64,000 nt of DNA. It comes from Bacteroidales bacterium UBA5515. Its GTDB lineage: Bacteria > Bacteroidota > Bacteroidia > Bacteroidales > P3. Within the stretch, counting starts at the first letter, position 1. Every line of letters begins with the position of its first letter. Positions 8,101 through 17,191 of the stretch are shown in pieces. The position numbers and the translations under genes are program-made. The stretch lies in NCBI GenBank assembly GCA_002423895.1, contig DIOL01000032.1, forward strand, positions 1-64,000, given 5' to 3'. The notes beneath the pieces are model-generated. The model saw only the letters and a program-made list of their open reading frames with translations, did no database searches and was not told the DNA's origin.

Positions 8101-8165
8101 CAGTGTTCAAAATAATCAAATTGATTTTTAAGAAAAACACTTTGAATAATAATTAAAATAATATC

Positions 8166-10091
8166 ATGAAAAAAACATTACTAATTTTAGTAGCTCTTAT
8201 TTTTGCTGTAAGCCTAAACTCTCATGCAGAAGACTTTTCAGCAGTAAATGACGGAGATACTATTTATTATAAAATTACTTCATCTGTTGCTCCTTTAACT
8301 GTTGCGGTATCTTTTAAAGGGAATGAGTTTTACACTTATCAAAATGAATATACTGGCAGTGTTACTATTCCTGATTCTGTTCTATATAATGGAAATTATT
8401 ATAAAGTGACTTCAATAGGAGATTCTGCGTTTTATAATTGTAGTGGTTTAACTTATATTACAATTCCAAATTCTGTTACTGAAATTGATGGTAGTGCATT
8501 TAAAAATTGTAGTGGATTAACATCAGTTACAATTCCAAAATTTGTTAGTTCAATCGGTAATAATGCTTTTAATTCTTGTAATAATTTAAGTACTGTTTAT
8601 TTTAATGCAATTAATTGTAATTATATGGGAAATACTACTGACCCAGTTTTTGCATATTGCGATAATCTATCTACAGTATTAATTGGAGATTCGGTTATAA
8701 TTATTCCTGATGCTGCTTTTTATCGCTGTAGTGGTTTAACTTCTATTACAATCCCTTCATCTTTAATTTCGATCGGTAAGAGTGCTTTTTATAGATGTAG
8801 TAGTTTAACTTCTATTACAATTCCAAACTCAGTTACTTCAATTGATAATAATGCTTTCCAATACTGTAGTGGATTAACCTCATTTACAATTCCAGATTCT
8901 ATAACTTTAATTGATACACTTGTTTTTAATTATTGTAGTGGATTAACTTCAATTACTATTCCAAACTCAGTTACTTCAATCTGTCAAGCTGCATTTCATG
9001 GTTGTACAGGATTAACTTCAGTTACAATTCCAAACTCTGTTAATTCAATTGGTTCTTCTGCTTTTACTTCTTGTAGAGGATTAGACTCAATTATAATACC
9101 AAATTCAGTTACTTCAATTGGAAGTTTTGCTTTTAGTTATTGTAATGGATTGACTACAATAACAATTCCAAATTCTATTAATACAATAGCTAATAATACT
9201 TTTAATAATTGTCGAAATTTAACTTCATTAAATATTCCAAGCTCATGTGATACTATTGAAAGTATGGCGTTTTCACAGTGCGTAGGTTTGACTTATATAA
9301 GAATTAATGCAACAATTCCTCCAACTATTCAAAGCAATAGTTTTTATAATGTAAATAGAGCTATACCTGTATACGTTCCTTGCAGTTCTGTTTCAAGTTA
9401 TCAAGCAGCACCATACTGGAATACTTTTACAAATTATATTGGGAGGGATATTATTTATATTGACACCACAATTTGCGATGGTGAGACTTATAATTTTAAT
9501 GGTACTATTATTGATTCTGCTGGTGTTTATTCTTATGTTAATGGTTGTGATAGTGTAATTTTAACTTTGAATATTAATCCAACACCCGATATTCCTTATG
9601 ATTTAATATTAAGTAATGTAACGGATGATACTTATGAGATTAGTTGGCAAGGCAGTGCTGAAAGTTATGATATTTATCGTGATAATAGTTTTATTGCTAA
9701 TGTTGATACTACTTTTTATTTAGATACTTTTAATATTTTACATGGATTAACATATTGTTATAAAGTTAAAGCTAAAAATGGCGATTGTGAGAGTGCTTTT
9801 AGTGATTCTCTTTGGTTTGAAGTAGGATTGGATTGTATAGAACAAACAAATATCACTTCTAAATTATACCCAAACCCAACAAGTAATAAATCATATTTGG
9901 AAATTGAAGGCCTTAACTCTGATGCTGATGTTCTGGTATATGACATTATGGGAAGAATTATTAAAACTTATAAGGTAAACCAAGGAACAAAAGCTTTAGA
10001 CATTGATTTAAGCAGATATGCCAAAGGAGTTTATTCTATAAGAATAGTTAATGAAAGCATTAATCAAACCAAGAAACTTATTGTTCAATAG
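8166..10091 (+). CDS. BspA-like leucine-rich-repeat surface protein, T9SS cargo (641 aa)
   Basis: It has a signal peptide (cut after NSHA, about 21). About 12 tandem 23-residue leucine-rich repeats of the LRR_5/BspA type follow (consensus SIGxxAFxxCSGLTSITIPNSV, about residues 75-395). Next are a DTTICDGETYNFNG...GCDSV module (about 430-475), a fibronectin-III-like domain (about 480-555) and a T9SS type A sorting domain (LYPNPTSNKSYLEIEG to KKLIVQ, about 568-641). It would be exported across the outer membrane and anchored; BspA-type repeats often mediate adhesion. First gene of a three-gene operon with 14-15 bp gaps. Its 53-nt stretch 8472-8524 is identical to 11972-12024 of the third gene. 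Confidence 0.88.
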   Translation: MKKTLLILVALIFAVSLNSHAEDFSAVNDGDTIYYKITSSVAPLTVAVSFKGNEFYTYQNEYTGSVTIPDSVLYNGNYYKVTSIGDSAFYNCSGLTYITIPNSVTEIDGSAFKNCSGLTSVTIPKFVSSIGNNAFNSCNNLSTVYFNAINCNYMGNTTDPVFAYCDNLSTVLIGDSVIIIPDAAFYRCSGLTSITIPSSLISIGKSAFYRCSSLTSITIPNSVTSIDNNAFQYCSGLTSFTIPDSITLIDTLVFNYCSGLTSITIPNSVTSICQAAFHGCTGLTSVTIPNSVNSIGSSAFTSCRGLDSIIIPNSVTSIGSFAFSYCNGLTTITIPNSINTIANNTFNNCRNLTSLNIPSSCDTIESMAFSQCVGLTYIRINATIPPTIQSNSFYNVNRAIPVYVPCSSVSSYQAAPYWNTFTNYIGRDIIYIDTTICDGETYNFNGTIIDSAGVYSYVNGCDSVILTLNINPTPDIPYDLILSNVTDDTYEISWQGSAESYDIYRDNSFIANVDTTFYLDTFNILHGLTYCYKVKAKNGDCESAFSDSLWFEVGLDCIEQTNITSKLYPNPTSNKSYLEIEGLNSDADVLVYDIMGRIIKTYKVNQGTKALDIDLSRYAKGVYSIRIVNESINQTKKLIVQ

Positions 10092-10105
10092 AAAACAATT
10101 ATATC

Positions 10106-11653
10106 ATGAAAAAAACATTATTAATTTTAGTAGCAGTATTTTATATTTTTTCATTTAATATCAATGCTCAAACTGGTTCAAATATTGATTTCTCATTGGG
10201 TGATTATACCAATTGGAAAGCTTATCAAGCTCAAAACTTAAGTTCTTCAAGTACAATTTCTTTTTCAGCTTGGACTTTATTTAATGATCCAACAACTTGT
10301 TTTTGGCAAGGAGAAAGGTGCTTTATTATAAATAGTAATCCAAATGAAATAGATTCAAGTGTTTCAACGGGCACTAATATATTAAAAAAGATTCCAACTG
10401 GATATTCAAATTCTTCACAAATCAACTGTGCTCAGAATAATAGAAATGCAAATAAATTATCTTATGATTTAAGTGTTTCATCTCAAAATTGTAATATCAC
10501 TTTTAATTATGCATTAGTGTTTGAAGCACCAGGACATTCAGGATATCAAAATCCTTTTTTCATTATTGAGGTTAGGAATATTAATTCTGACAGTTCTGAT
10601 GGAAGTTTGATAAATACTGATGCAAGATTTGAAGAAATTGTAGAAAGTCCTGCTCCTTCTGGCTGGAATACTAATGGTGTAGGTTACAGTGCTGTGATTT
10701 GGAAAAACTGGTCTCAAGTTTCAATGAATTTACAAGATTATATTGGGCAAAATGTTAGAATAAACTATATACTTGCAAGTTGTTCGCCTTCTGGTCATTT
10801 TGGATATGGATATGTTACTTCAAAAGTAAGTTCTAATTTTGATACCATTTTTGCTGAAATTTGCGAAGGTGAAATATATAATCAAAATGGATTCAATGAA
10901 AGTACAACAGGATTTTATGTTGATACTGTATATTCATATTTTGGTCCCAATTCAGTAAATTATCTAAATCTTACTGTTAATCCTTCTTCAACAACTATTT
11001 ACCATGATACAATTTGTCAAGGTAGTGTTTATAATAATTATGATTTTAATTTTATTGCCGACACAACAGGAATATACACTCAAAACCTTCAAACAATAAA
11101 TGGATGTGACAGTATAATTGAATTGCACTTATTTGTTAATCCAACTCCAATTGTTCCTCATGATTTAGATATAGCTCCAATTAATGTATGTGGAATAGTT
11201 TGGCAAGGAAATGCTGAAAGTTATAAGGTTTATAGAAATGACACTCTGTTGGGGATTGTTACAGACACTCTTTATATAGATTATGAAGTTAATTTCTTTA
11301 ATGGAGAATTATATATCTATAAGGTGAAATCTGTAATTGGAGAATGTGAAAGTGAATTCAGTGATTCTCTTATTGTTCAATTTGGAGGATTGGAAAGTAT
11401 TAAAGAATCAAATATTCAGACAAAACTATATCCAAATCCTACAAAAAGTAAATCATATTTGGAAATTGAAGGCTTAACCTCAGAGGCTGATGTTATGGTT
11501 TATGATATGGTTGGAAGGCTTATCCAAACCCATAAGGTTAGTCAAGGAACAAAAGAATTAGAGATTGATTTAAGTGGATATTCAAAGGGTGTTTATAATA
11601 TTAGAATTGTAAATGAAAGCATTAATCAAACTAAGAAACTTATTGTGCAATAG
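10106..11653 (+). CDS. Adhesin-like T9SS cargo protein without leucine-rich repeats (515 aa)
   Basis: It has a signal peptide (cut after NINA, about 22). A jelly-roll or lectin-like N-terminal region follows (about 25-250; FNYALVFEAPGHSGYQNPFFIIEV, NLQDYIGQNVRINYIL), as in Bacteroidetes adhesion proteins. Two DTIC/EICxGExYNxN modules, a fibronectin-III-like domain and a T9SS type A sorting domain (LYPNPTKSKSYLEIEG to KKLIVQ) complete it. The C-terminal 200 residues are nearly the same as in the two flanking genes, while the N-terminus is unrelated to their repeats. This modular swap suggests recombination within the operon. The ligand is unknown. Confidence 0.82.
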   Translation: MKKTLLILVAVFYIFSFNINAQTGSNIDFSLGDYTNWKAYQAQNLSSSSTISFSAWTLFNDPTTCFWQGERCFIINSNPNEIDSSVSTGTNILKKIPTGYSNSSQINCAQNNRNANKLSYDLSVSSQNCNITFNYALVFEAPGHSGYQNPFFIIEVRNINSDSSDGSLINTDARFEEIVESPAPSGWNTNGVGYSAVIWKNWSQVSMNLQDYIGQNVRINYILASCSPSGHFGYGYVTSKVSSNFDTIFAEICEGEIYNQNGFNESTTGFYVDTVYSYFGPNSVNYLNLTVNPSSTTIYHDTICQGSVYNNYDFNFIADTTGIYTQNLQTINGCDSIIELHLFVNPTPIVPHDLDIAPINVCGIVWQGNAESYKVYRNDTLLGIVTDTLYIDYEVNFFNGELYIYKVKSVIGECESEFSDSLIVQFGGLESIKESNIQTKLYPNPTKSKSYLEIEGLTSEADVMVYDMVGRLIQTHKVSQGTKELEIDLSGYSKGVYNIRIVNESINQTKKLIVQ

Positions 11654-11668
11654 ATAAAAAATTATATC

Positions 11669-13813
11669 ATGAAAAAAACAATACTAATTTTATTAGCAAC
11701 CATTTTTGCAATAAATATAAACTCCAAAGCAGAAGATTTTTCAGCAGTAAATGATGGAGATACAATTTATTATAATATTACCTCATCTGTTTCTCCTTAT
11801 ACAGTTGCTGTTACTTTTCAAGGAAGTAATATGTATTATTCAAATGAATATAGTGGCAGTATTGCAATACCTGATTCTGTTCTGCATAATGGAAATTATT
11901 ATAAAGTTACTTCAATTTATATTGGTGCTTTTATGAATTGTACAGGATTAACCTCTTTAACAATTCCAAACTCTGTTACTGAAATTGATGGTAGTGCATT
12001 TAAAAATTGTAGTGGATTAACATCGGTAATAATTGGAAACTCTGTTACTTCAATTGGCAATTCTGCTTTTTATAATTGCAGTGGGCTAACCTCAATAACA
12101 ATTCCAAACAGTGTTATTTTAATTGAGAATGCTGCTTTTTATAATTGTACAAGTTTAACCTCAATTATAATTCCAAACTCTGTTATTTCAATAGAAAATT
12201 CTGCTTTTGGTAATACTCCTTGGTTTAATTCCAAACCAGATGGTGTAGTTTATATTAATAATGTTTTGTATGCATATAAGGGGACAATGCCTGCAAACAC
12301 AACAATAAATGTTCAAAGTGGCACAAAATGTATAACAGGATTTGCTTTTGCTAATTATAGCGAATTAACCTCAATTACTATTCCAAACTCAGTTTCTGAA
12401 ATTGGTTGGCATGCTTTTTATAGTTGTACAGGACTTACCTCTATTATAATCCCTAACTCTATTACTTCAATTGCTCAAAGTACTTTTTCTGAGTGTACAG
12501 GACTAACCTCTATTACAATTCCAAGCACTGTCACTAATATTGGATATCAAGCCTTTGCCAATACACCATATTATAATAATATGCCAGATGGTTTAGTCTA
12601 TATTAATAATGTTTTGTATGCATATAAGGGAACAATACCTGCAAATACAACAATTAATATTCAAAGTGGTGTAATTAGTATTACAGATTTTGCATTTTAT
12701 AATCAGAATCAATTAATTTCAGTTACTTTTCCAAACTCCATTGTTTCTATTGGCAAAAAATCTTTTTCTGGTTGCAGTGGATTAAACTCAATTACAATTC
12801 CAAAGAATGTAAATTCAATAGGAGATTTAGCTTTTGAAAATTGTATTAATATTGATACAATATTTTTTAATGCTATTAATTGTTCTTACATGGGTAATAG
12901 TTCTTTTACCACAGTTTTTAATCAAAATGATATTGAAACTTTAATAATTGGGGATAGTGTCCAAAATATTCCTGATAATGCTTTTTTAGATTGCGATTCT
13001 TTAAGTTCAATAACGAGTAAGGCTATTAATACACCATTAGTTGATAAATATAGCTTTTGGTGTGTAAATAAAAATATACCATTTTATATCCCTTGTAATT
13101 CCGTTTCTAATTATCAATCTGCATTATATTGGAGTGAGTTTACAAATTATATTGGATTTAAAATTCCTCAGTTAATTGATACTTCCATTTGTTTAGGAGA
13201 AACTTATAATTTTAATGGAACAATTTTAGATTCTGCTGGAGTTTATTCTTATGTTAATGGTTGTGATAGTGTAATTTTAACTTTAAATATTACTCCAATT
13301 CCTATCGTTCCTCATGATTTAACCTTAAGCAATATTTCAATGAATTATGCTACTATTAGTTGGCAAGGTGATGCTGAAAGTTATGATGTTTATCGTGATG
13401 ATAGTTTGATTGTTAATGTAACAGATACAATCTATGTAGATAATTTCAGTATGATTAATGGACAAACTTATTGCTATAAGGTGAAAGCTAAAAATGGTAG
13501 TGGTTGTGAAAGTGCATTAAGTGATACTAATTGTTTTGCAATTGTTGGATTAGAAAATATAGAACAAACAAATATTCAAACAAAACTCTACCCTAACCCA
13601 ACAAGCAATAAATCATATTTGGAAATTGAAGGTTTAACCTCCGAGGCAGATGTTTTGGTTTATGATATGGTTGGTAGAGTTATTAAAACTTATAAGATTA
13701 ATCAAGGAACAAAAGAATTAGAGATTGATTTAAGCGGATATTCAAAAGGTGTTTATTCAATAAGAATAGTTAATGAAACCATAAATCAAACCAAGAAACT
13801 TATTGTGCAATAA
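11669..13813 (+). CDS. BspA-like leucine-rich-repeat surface protein, T9SS cargo (714 aa)
   Basis: Its signal peptide (cut after NSKA) and the next 50 residues are very close to the first gene of the operon. BspA/LRR_5 repeats follow (about 75-470). They are interrupted by two copies of a roughly 45-residue insert (NTPWFNSKPDGVVYINNVLYA.. and NTPYYNNMPDGLVYINNVLYA..). After them come the TSICLGETYNFNG...GCDSV module, a fibronectin-III-like domain and a T9SS type A sorting domain. The inserts look like an extended repeat unit duplicated inside the gene. Predicted to be surface-exposed and adhesive. Last gene of the operon; a 28-bp palindrome lies 23 bp after the stop. Confidence 0.88.
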   Translation: MKKTILILLATIFAININSKAEDFSAVNDGDTIYYNITSSVSPYTVAVTFQGSNMYYSNEYSGSIAIPDSVLHNGNYYKVTSIYIGAFMNCTGLTSLTIPNSVTEIDGSAFKNCSGLTSVIIGNSVTSIGNSAFYNCSGLTSITIPNSVILIENAAFYNCTSLTSIIIPNSVISIENSAFGNTPWFNSKPDGVVYINNVLYAYKGTMPANTTINVQSGTKCITGFAFANYSELTSITIPNSVSEIGWHAFYSCTGLTSIIIPNSITSIAQSTFSECTGLTSITIPSTVTNIGYQAFANTPYYNNMPDGLVYINNVLYAYKGTIPANTTINIQSGVISITDFAFYNQNQLISVTFPNSIVSIGKKSFSGCSGLNSITIPKNVNSIGDLAFENCINIDTIFFNAINCSYMGNSSFTTVFNQNDIETLIIGDSVQNIPDNAFLDCDSLSSITSKAINTPLVDKYSFWCVNKNIPFYIPCNSVSNYQSALYWSEFTNYIGFKIPQLIDTSICLGETYNFNGTILDSAGVYSYVNGCDSVILTLNITPIPIVPHDLTLSNISMNYATISWQGDAESYDVYRDDSLIVNVTDTIYVDNFSMINGQTYCYKVKAKNGSGCESALSDTNCFAIVGLENIEQTNIQTKLYPNPTSNKSYLEIEGLTSEADVLVYDMVGRVIKTYKINQGTKELEIDLSGYSKGVYSIRIVNETINQTKKLIVQ

Positions 13814-13836
13814 TTAATATTCTATAAATGTATTAT

Positions 13837-13864
13837 GTAGAGACGTGATTAATCACGTCTCTAC
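13837..13864. repeat. Perfect 28-bp palindrome (GTAGAGACGTGATT family)
   Basis: GTAGAGACGTGATT is followed directly by its exact reverse complement. It lies in the 98-bp spacer between convergent genes. It has no T-tract, so it is not a classic terminator, although such a stem could still stabilise or end transcripts. The GTAGRGRCG start recalls the arms of the element at 561-657. Confidence 0.75.
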
Positions 13865-13911
13865 TTGTTTAATGTCTTTAGGAGATATTTTGAAATGAAG
13901 TAACAAAGTTA

Positions 13912-14445
13912 TTATTTTTCAATATTTGCTACACATCTATTTCCTGTATCTTTTCCTTTTTCAATTCCTTTTATCTTTCTTAATTTGGATGCTTTTTCAT
14001 AGTCTTGGGTATTGGGAGTGGTGAATGTTATTTTATATTTTTTCCCTACCTTGTAGTTATATATTTTTGTTCGCCAGTTGCAATAGTCTTGAAGTTGCTT
14101 GGGTGATATACCTACAATTGGCATTTTATCTTTTTTATTTAAGTATTTTGCATTAGAACCTAATACATAATTGTTCTTTTTCTCATCTTTCAATAATTGA
14201 TATTTATCTTTATAATGTGTATTAAATTCTTCTATTTTTGGAATTGTTGCAAGATACTCTTTTGAAGTGTTGCCATATTCATTTTGGTGATAGTACATAT
14301 ATTCACTCCAATCTTGAATTGAAAGTGGTGAATTGTCCATATACCTTAGCTCCTGCTTGTCTATTTGAGTCATATAAGGTATCTTTTGTGCATATAGATT
14401 AATGCTTAAAAATGCTATTAAAGCAAAAAGAAATAACTTTTTCAT
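13912..14445 (-). CDS. Secreted SUMF1/GldK-like degenerate domain protein (177 aa)
   Basis: It has a signal peptide (cut after NLYA, about 19). The segment MPIVGISPKQLQDYCNWRTKIYN (about 108-130), a later YKITFTTPNTQDYEKA and the terminal NRCVANI match the order of the formylglycine-generating-enzyme-like (SUMF1) fold, in which PVVGVSWxxAxxYCxWR, YRLPTExEWExA and GFRCV are conserved. Here the middle and end are much shortened, and the family is normally 230 aa or more. GldK/GldJ of the gliding/T9SS machinery use this fold without catalysis, so a structural envelope role is possible. Convergent with the cargo operon. Family call is moderate. Confidence 0.6.
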   Translation of the reverse strand: MKKLFLFALIAFLSINLYAQKIPYMTQIDKQELRYMDNSPLSIQDWSEYMYYHQNEYGNTSKEYLATIPKIEEFNTHYKDKYQLLKDEKKNNYVLGSNAKYLNKKDKMPIVGISPKQLQDYCNWRTKIYNYKVGKKYKITFTTPNTQDYEKASKLRKIKGIEKGKDTGNRCVANIEK

Positions 14446-14510
14446 TATTGAATAATTTAAGGTTTATTTTTACTTAACGAGGACTTGGAAATATTATTGT
14501 AAAAAGAAAG

Positions 14511-14542
14511 CTCCCAATTCGTCTTCACAGATAAATTGGGAG
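14511..14542 (-). other. Hairpin of uncertain role upstream of the SUMF1-like gene
   Basis: CTCCCAATT (14511-14519) and AATTGGGAG (14534-14542) pair perfectly, and on the reverse strand a T-rich run (TTTCTTTTT) follows. It resembles a terminator or attenuator, placed about 65 bp before the reverse gene. The rest of 14446-14701 has no credible gene. Confidence 0.4.
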
Positions 14543-14666
14543 ATAAGCTCATAAACATTATTGTTATGAAATTCAAAAAAGAATAATCAAATATACTACT
14601 TTTGAGAGGCAAAAGCAAGTTTTTAAGATTTATTATGATTTTAGATTTATGTTTTGATTTATATTG

Positions 14667-14674
14667 TATATTTG
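14667..14674 (+). promoter_or_regulatory. -7 box for the DUF4153 gene
   Basis: TATATTTG matches TAnnTTTG. It lies downstream of the first possible ATG (14654) and upstream of the ATG at 14702, which supports the later start. Confidence 0.45.
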
Positions 14675-14701
14675 CCAAATATATTTTTAAATTTTATTGT
14701 T

Positions 14702-16201
14702 ATGAAAAACTGGTTCTCTACAAAAATGAATGAATTGAAGCAAGGGTTTCAAAATGTTTTTAAAGACTATTTGCTCGAATTTATTATCTCTATTCTTTTT
14801 GCACTTAGTTATGTTATAACCGATTTTATGTCTGTGGAGTGGCAAAGCACTTATATTAAAGGTTTCTATTCCTGCTTCCCTATTTGCTTTGGCGTTATTT
14901 ATGCCATTAATCTTTTCACTCAAAAAACCAAGCTCAGGTTTTTATATTTCTTTTCTTTTCTCATAATTCCTTTATGTTATTTTTTAGAAATTAAGGTTTC
15001 GGAAAGGTTGTTAATTGGCATTGTTTCAACCATTCTTTTAATTTATTTAGCAAAAAAGAGAAAGGAGAATATTTATTTTAGTAGCACCATTATTCAAACT
15101 CTTATAAGCATTTTTATTTCCATTGTTTTATCTTCAATTTGCATTGGTTTGCTTTATTCAATTCTGCTTTCTGTTGAATATATTTTTGAGCTTGATTTTG
15201 ATTGGAGCAGATATGAAGTTTATTTCTTTGCCTTCTCCTATCTTTTTGTTTGCCCTGTCATGTTCCTTATTTTTGACACTAAGAACCAAAGGAAGGTTTT
15301 GGGAGAGAAGTTGGATACTATTTTAATTAAGTATATCCTCACTCCTGCTTTCTATATTTTTGGGATTATCCTCTATGTTTATTTTGCAAAAATTCTTATC
15401 ACTTTCTCCTTGCCTAAGGGTGTTGTATCGGCCACTGCAATTGGTTTTTTGATGTTGGGATTGATTATTAAAACCTCAACAGATTCTTATGAAAAGCCTT
15501 TCCAGAAATGGTTCTTTAAGTATTTTAGCTTCTACTCCATTCCTGCTTTAATTATGCTTTGGATTGCCTCCATGAGAAGAATTTTGGAATATGGATTTAC
15601 CATGCCAAGAGTTTATTTGCTTTTGAGTGTTATCACTATTAGTTTATGGCTAATTGCTTTGGTGTTCAGAAGAACCAAGAAATACTATTATTTAACCATT
15701 ATTACAATTGTTCTTTTTAATCTCTTTACCTTTATTCCTTATATTGATGCCAATTCAATTGAGAAGTATTCACAAAGAAACAGACCTTTAACTGAAAAAG
15801 AAAAAAATGAAGAAGAACAGCTAATAAACTATTTACGTAATCCTGTTTATAGTTTTGATATTTCCAATTACAAGAAGTTGATTTATCTTGAAAACGGTAG
15901 AAATGGTTATGAGGGTTGGTATTATACAAGCGACAAGAAAACAAAGGTTTATAATGAAAAGCACGAAGTTGTTTTTGAGGTGGATAATGTAAAATTCCTT
16001 CAAGAGCAGATTAAGAAACTTGGCATTAGTGAAAAAGTGTTTATTGATACATTTGAAAAGCAAGCTTTAGTGGATAAAAATGCTGATAAGTTCTTTATTA
16101 AAGAAACTCCAACAATGACAATTATTTTCTCTAACATAAACTTTAAAAACAACCTGAAAGAAGAAATATATTTTAATATTAATTATATACTTATAAAGTA
16201 A
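14702..16201 (+). CDS. DUF4153 multispanning membrane protein (499 aa)
   Basis: About 11-12 hydrophobic helices fill residues 20-370. Hallmark segments of DUF4153 are LPKGVVSATAIGFLMLGLIIKT (about 240), the WIASMRRILEYGFTMPRVYLL stretch (about 300) and a soluble C-terminal tail of about 130 residues (ELINYLRNPVYSFDISNYKKL). The role of the family is unknown; it is common and chromosomal in Bacteroidetes. The start at 14702 was chosen over an upstream ATG because the promoter lies between them and because MKNWFSTKMNELKQGFQNVFKDYLLEF begins as family members do. Confidence 0.75.
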   Translation: MKNWFSTKMNELKQGFQNVFKDYLLEFIISILFALSYVITDFMSVEWQSTYIKGFYSCFPICFGVIYAINLFTQKTKLRFLYFFSFLIIPLCYFLEIKVSERLLIGIVSTILLIYLAKKRKENIYFSSTIIQTLISIFISIVLSSICIGLLYSILLSVEYIFELDFDWSRYEVYFFAFSYLFVCPVMFLIFDTKNQRKVLGEKLDTILIKYILTPAFYIFGIILYVYFAKILITFSLPKGVVSATAIGFLMLGLIIKTSTDSYEKPFQKWFFKYFSFYSIPALIMLWIASMRRILEYGFTMPRVYLLLSVITISLWLIALVFRRTKKYYYLTIITIVLFNLFTFIPYIDANSIEKYSQRNRPLTEKEKNEEEQLINYLRNPVYSFDISNYKKLIYLENGRNGYEGWYYTSDKKTKVYNEKHEVVFEVDNVKFLQEQIKKLGISEKVFIDTFEKQALVDKNADKFFIKETPTMTIIFSNINFKNNLKEEIYFNINYILIK

Positions 16202-16212
16202 AGGTTTATTTA

Positions 16213-16436
16213 TCTGAATCAGGATTTACTTTGTCTGAATCAGGATTTTCTGGATTAAAGGATTTACATGATGATCTTACTCCTTCTGGGTAATAGTTTT
16301 GTAGAATATATTTGATTTTGTTTAGTGCTACCCCAACGAGGTCGAATTATATATGCAACATCAATTACCTATAATCCTTTGACCCCTTTGGGGTCTTATC
16401 CTAAAAATCCTTTAATCCTGTAAATCCTGATTCTGA
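16213..16436. repeat. Fold-back repeat element with 32-bp inverted ends
   Basis: The arms at 16234-16265 and 16405-16436 (CTGAATCAGGATTT..GGATTAAAGGATTT) match at 29 of 32 positions as inverted repeats. The start of the left arm is also tandemly duplicated 21 bp upstream (16213). Inside lie CCCCAACGAGGTCG and a perfect GACCCC/GGGGTC stem (16381-16395). The sequence codes for nothing. It fills the spacer between convergent genes (16202-16445). Such TCAGGATTTACAGGATTAAAGGATT repeats recur in Bacteroidetes intergenic regions. Confidence 0.65.
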
Positions 16437-16445
16437 TTAAGTTTT

Positions 16446-17180
16446 TTAATGCAATATAGTAGCAAGAATTATATGTGATTTAATGCTATTGGGACTTAGA
16501 ATATGGGTTTGGTAGAATTGAATCAGGATATTAAGAATTTTGGTTTTCTCTTCTTTGGTTAGTTTGGTTGGGGTGTAGTTTTGTGATATGTTTTCCTGTG
16601 AGAAAAGAAAATTGGAAATCAAAAGGGAGTCTTCTCTTGAAAGCTGGTCTCTCAGATAGGGATTATTACTTACGAAATGTCCTTTTTGAATATCAAAGAA
16701 TGGTGTTTCAAGACTGTAATTATTCATTGGCATAAATCCTAAATGTTCAGAAAGTTCAATTAGAAAGCTTAAATGAAAGGTGGAATAGTTATCTGTTAGA
16801 TTGTTTAGTTTTAAGATATTGTCTTCAATAAATTCATATAACACTTCACTCCTTTCCTCTTCTTTAAGGCATTGATTTATGATTTCGGAAAGGAAAAATG
16901 CAAGTGAGGTTTTCTTTATGTCTGAAAATAAAGGTGTGAGGTCTTTTTCTATCTTTGCTTCACTTATAATTTGTATTTCTTTCTTGGGGTTGTTATATAC
17001 CTGCAAGTCTAAAATGTATAGTGGTTGAAATATGTTGGAACGAAGGTTTGATTTGCTTTTCCTCCCTCCTTTAAGAATATACGATTTTACTCCAAACTCT
17101 TTGGTAAGTATTCTTACAATTGTGCTGCTTTCCAAATAGGGGAAGGTTCGTAGTACTATCCCTTTTGTTTCCTCTATCAT
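16446..17180 (-). CDS. recO: DNA repair protein RecO (244 aa)
   Basis: It begins with the RecO OB-fold signature (EETKGIVLRTFPYLESSTIVRILTKEFG, then LKGGRKSKSN). The helical C-terminal half is the length of the family (about 240 aa). With RecR and RecF, RecO loads RecA on SSB-coated DNA. The zinc-binding cysteines found in some RecOs are absent, as is common in Bacteroidetes. It lies 11 bp downstream of porZ and is the last gene of this reverse-strand cluster, the same porZ-recO order that is known from other Bacteroidales. Confidence 0.9.
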   Translation of the reverse strand: MIEETKGIVLRTFPYLESSTIVRILTKEFGVKSYILKGGRKSKSNLRSNIFQPLYILDLQVYNNPKKEIQIISEAKIEKDLTPLFSDIKKTSLAFFLSEIINQCLKEEERSEVLYEFIEDNILKLNNLTDNYSTFHLSFLIELSEHLGFMPMNNYSLETPFFDIQKGHFVSNNPYLRDQLSREDSLLISNFLFSQENISQNYTPTKLTKEEKTKILNILIQFYQTHILSPNSIKSHIILATILH

Positions 17181-17191
17181 TTTTGATTGGC

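Noticed and set aside
8400..9300. Dense DNA repeats resembling a repeat array
   Set aside because: They are the coding sequence of 23-residue leucine-rich repeats with a clean reading frame.
14457..14678. 73-aa reverse frame before the SUMF1-like gene
   Set aside because: It crosses a hairpin and a forward promoter, has low-complexity AT-rich composition and no family resemblance.
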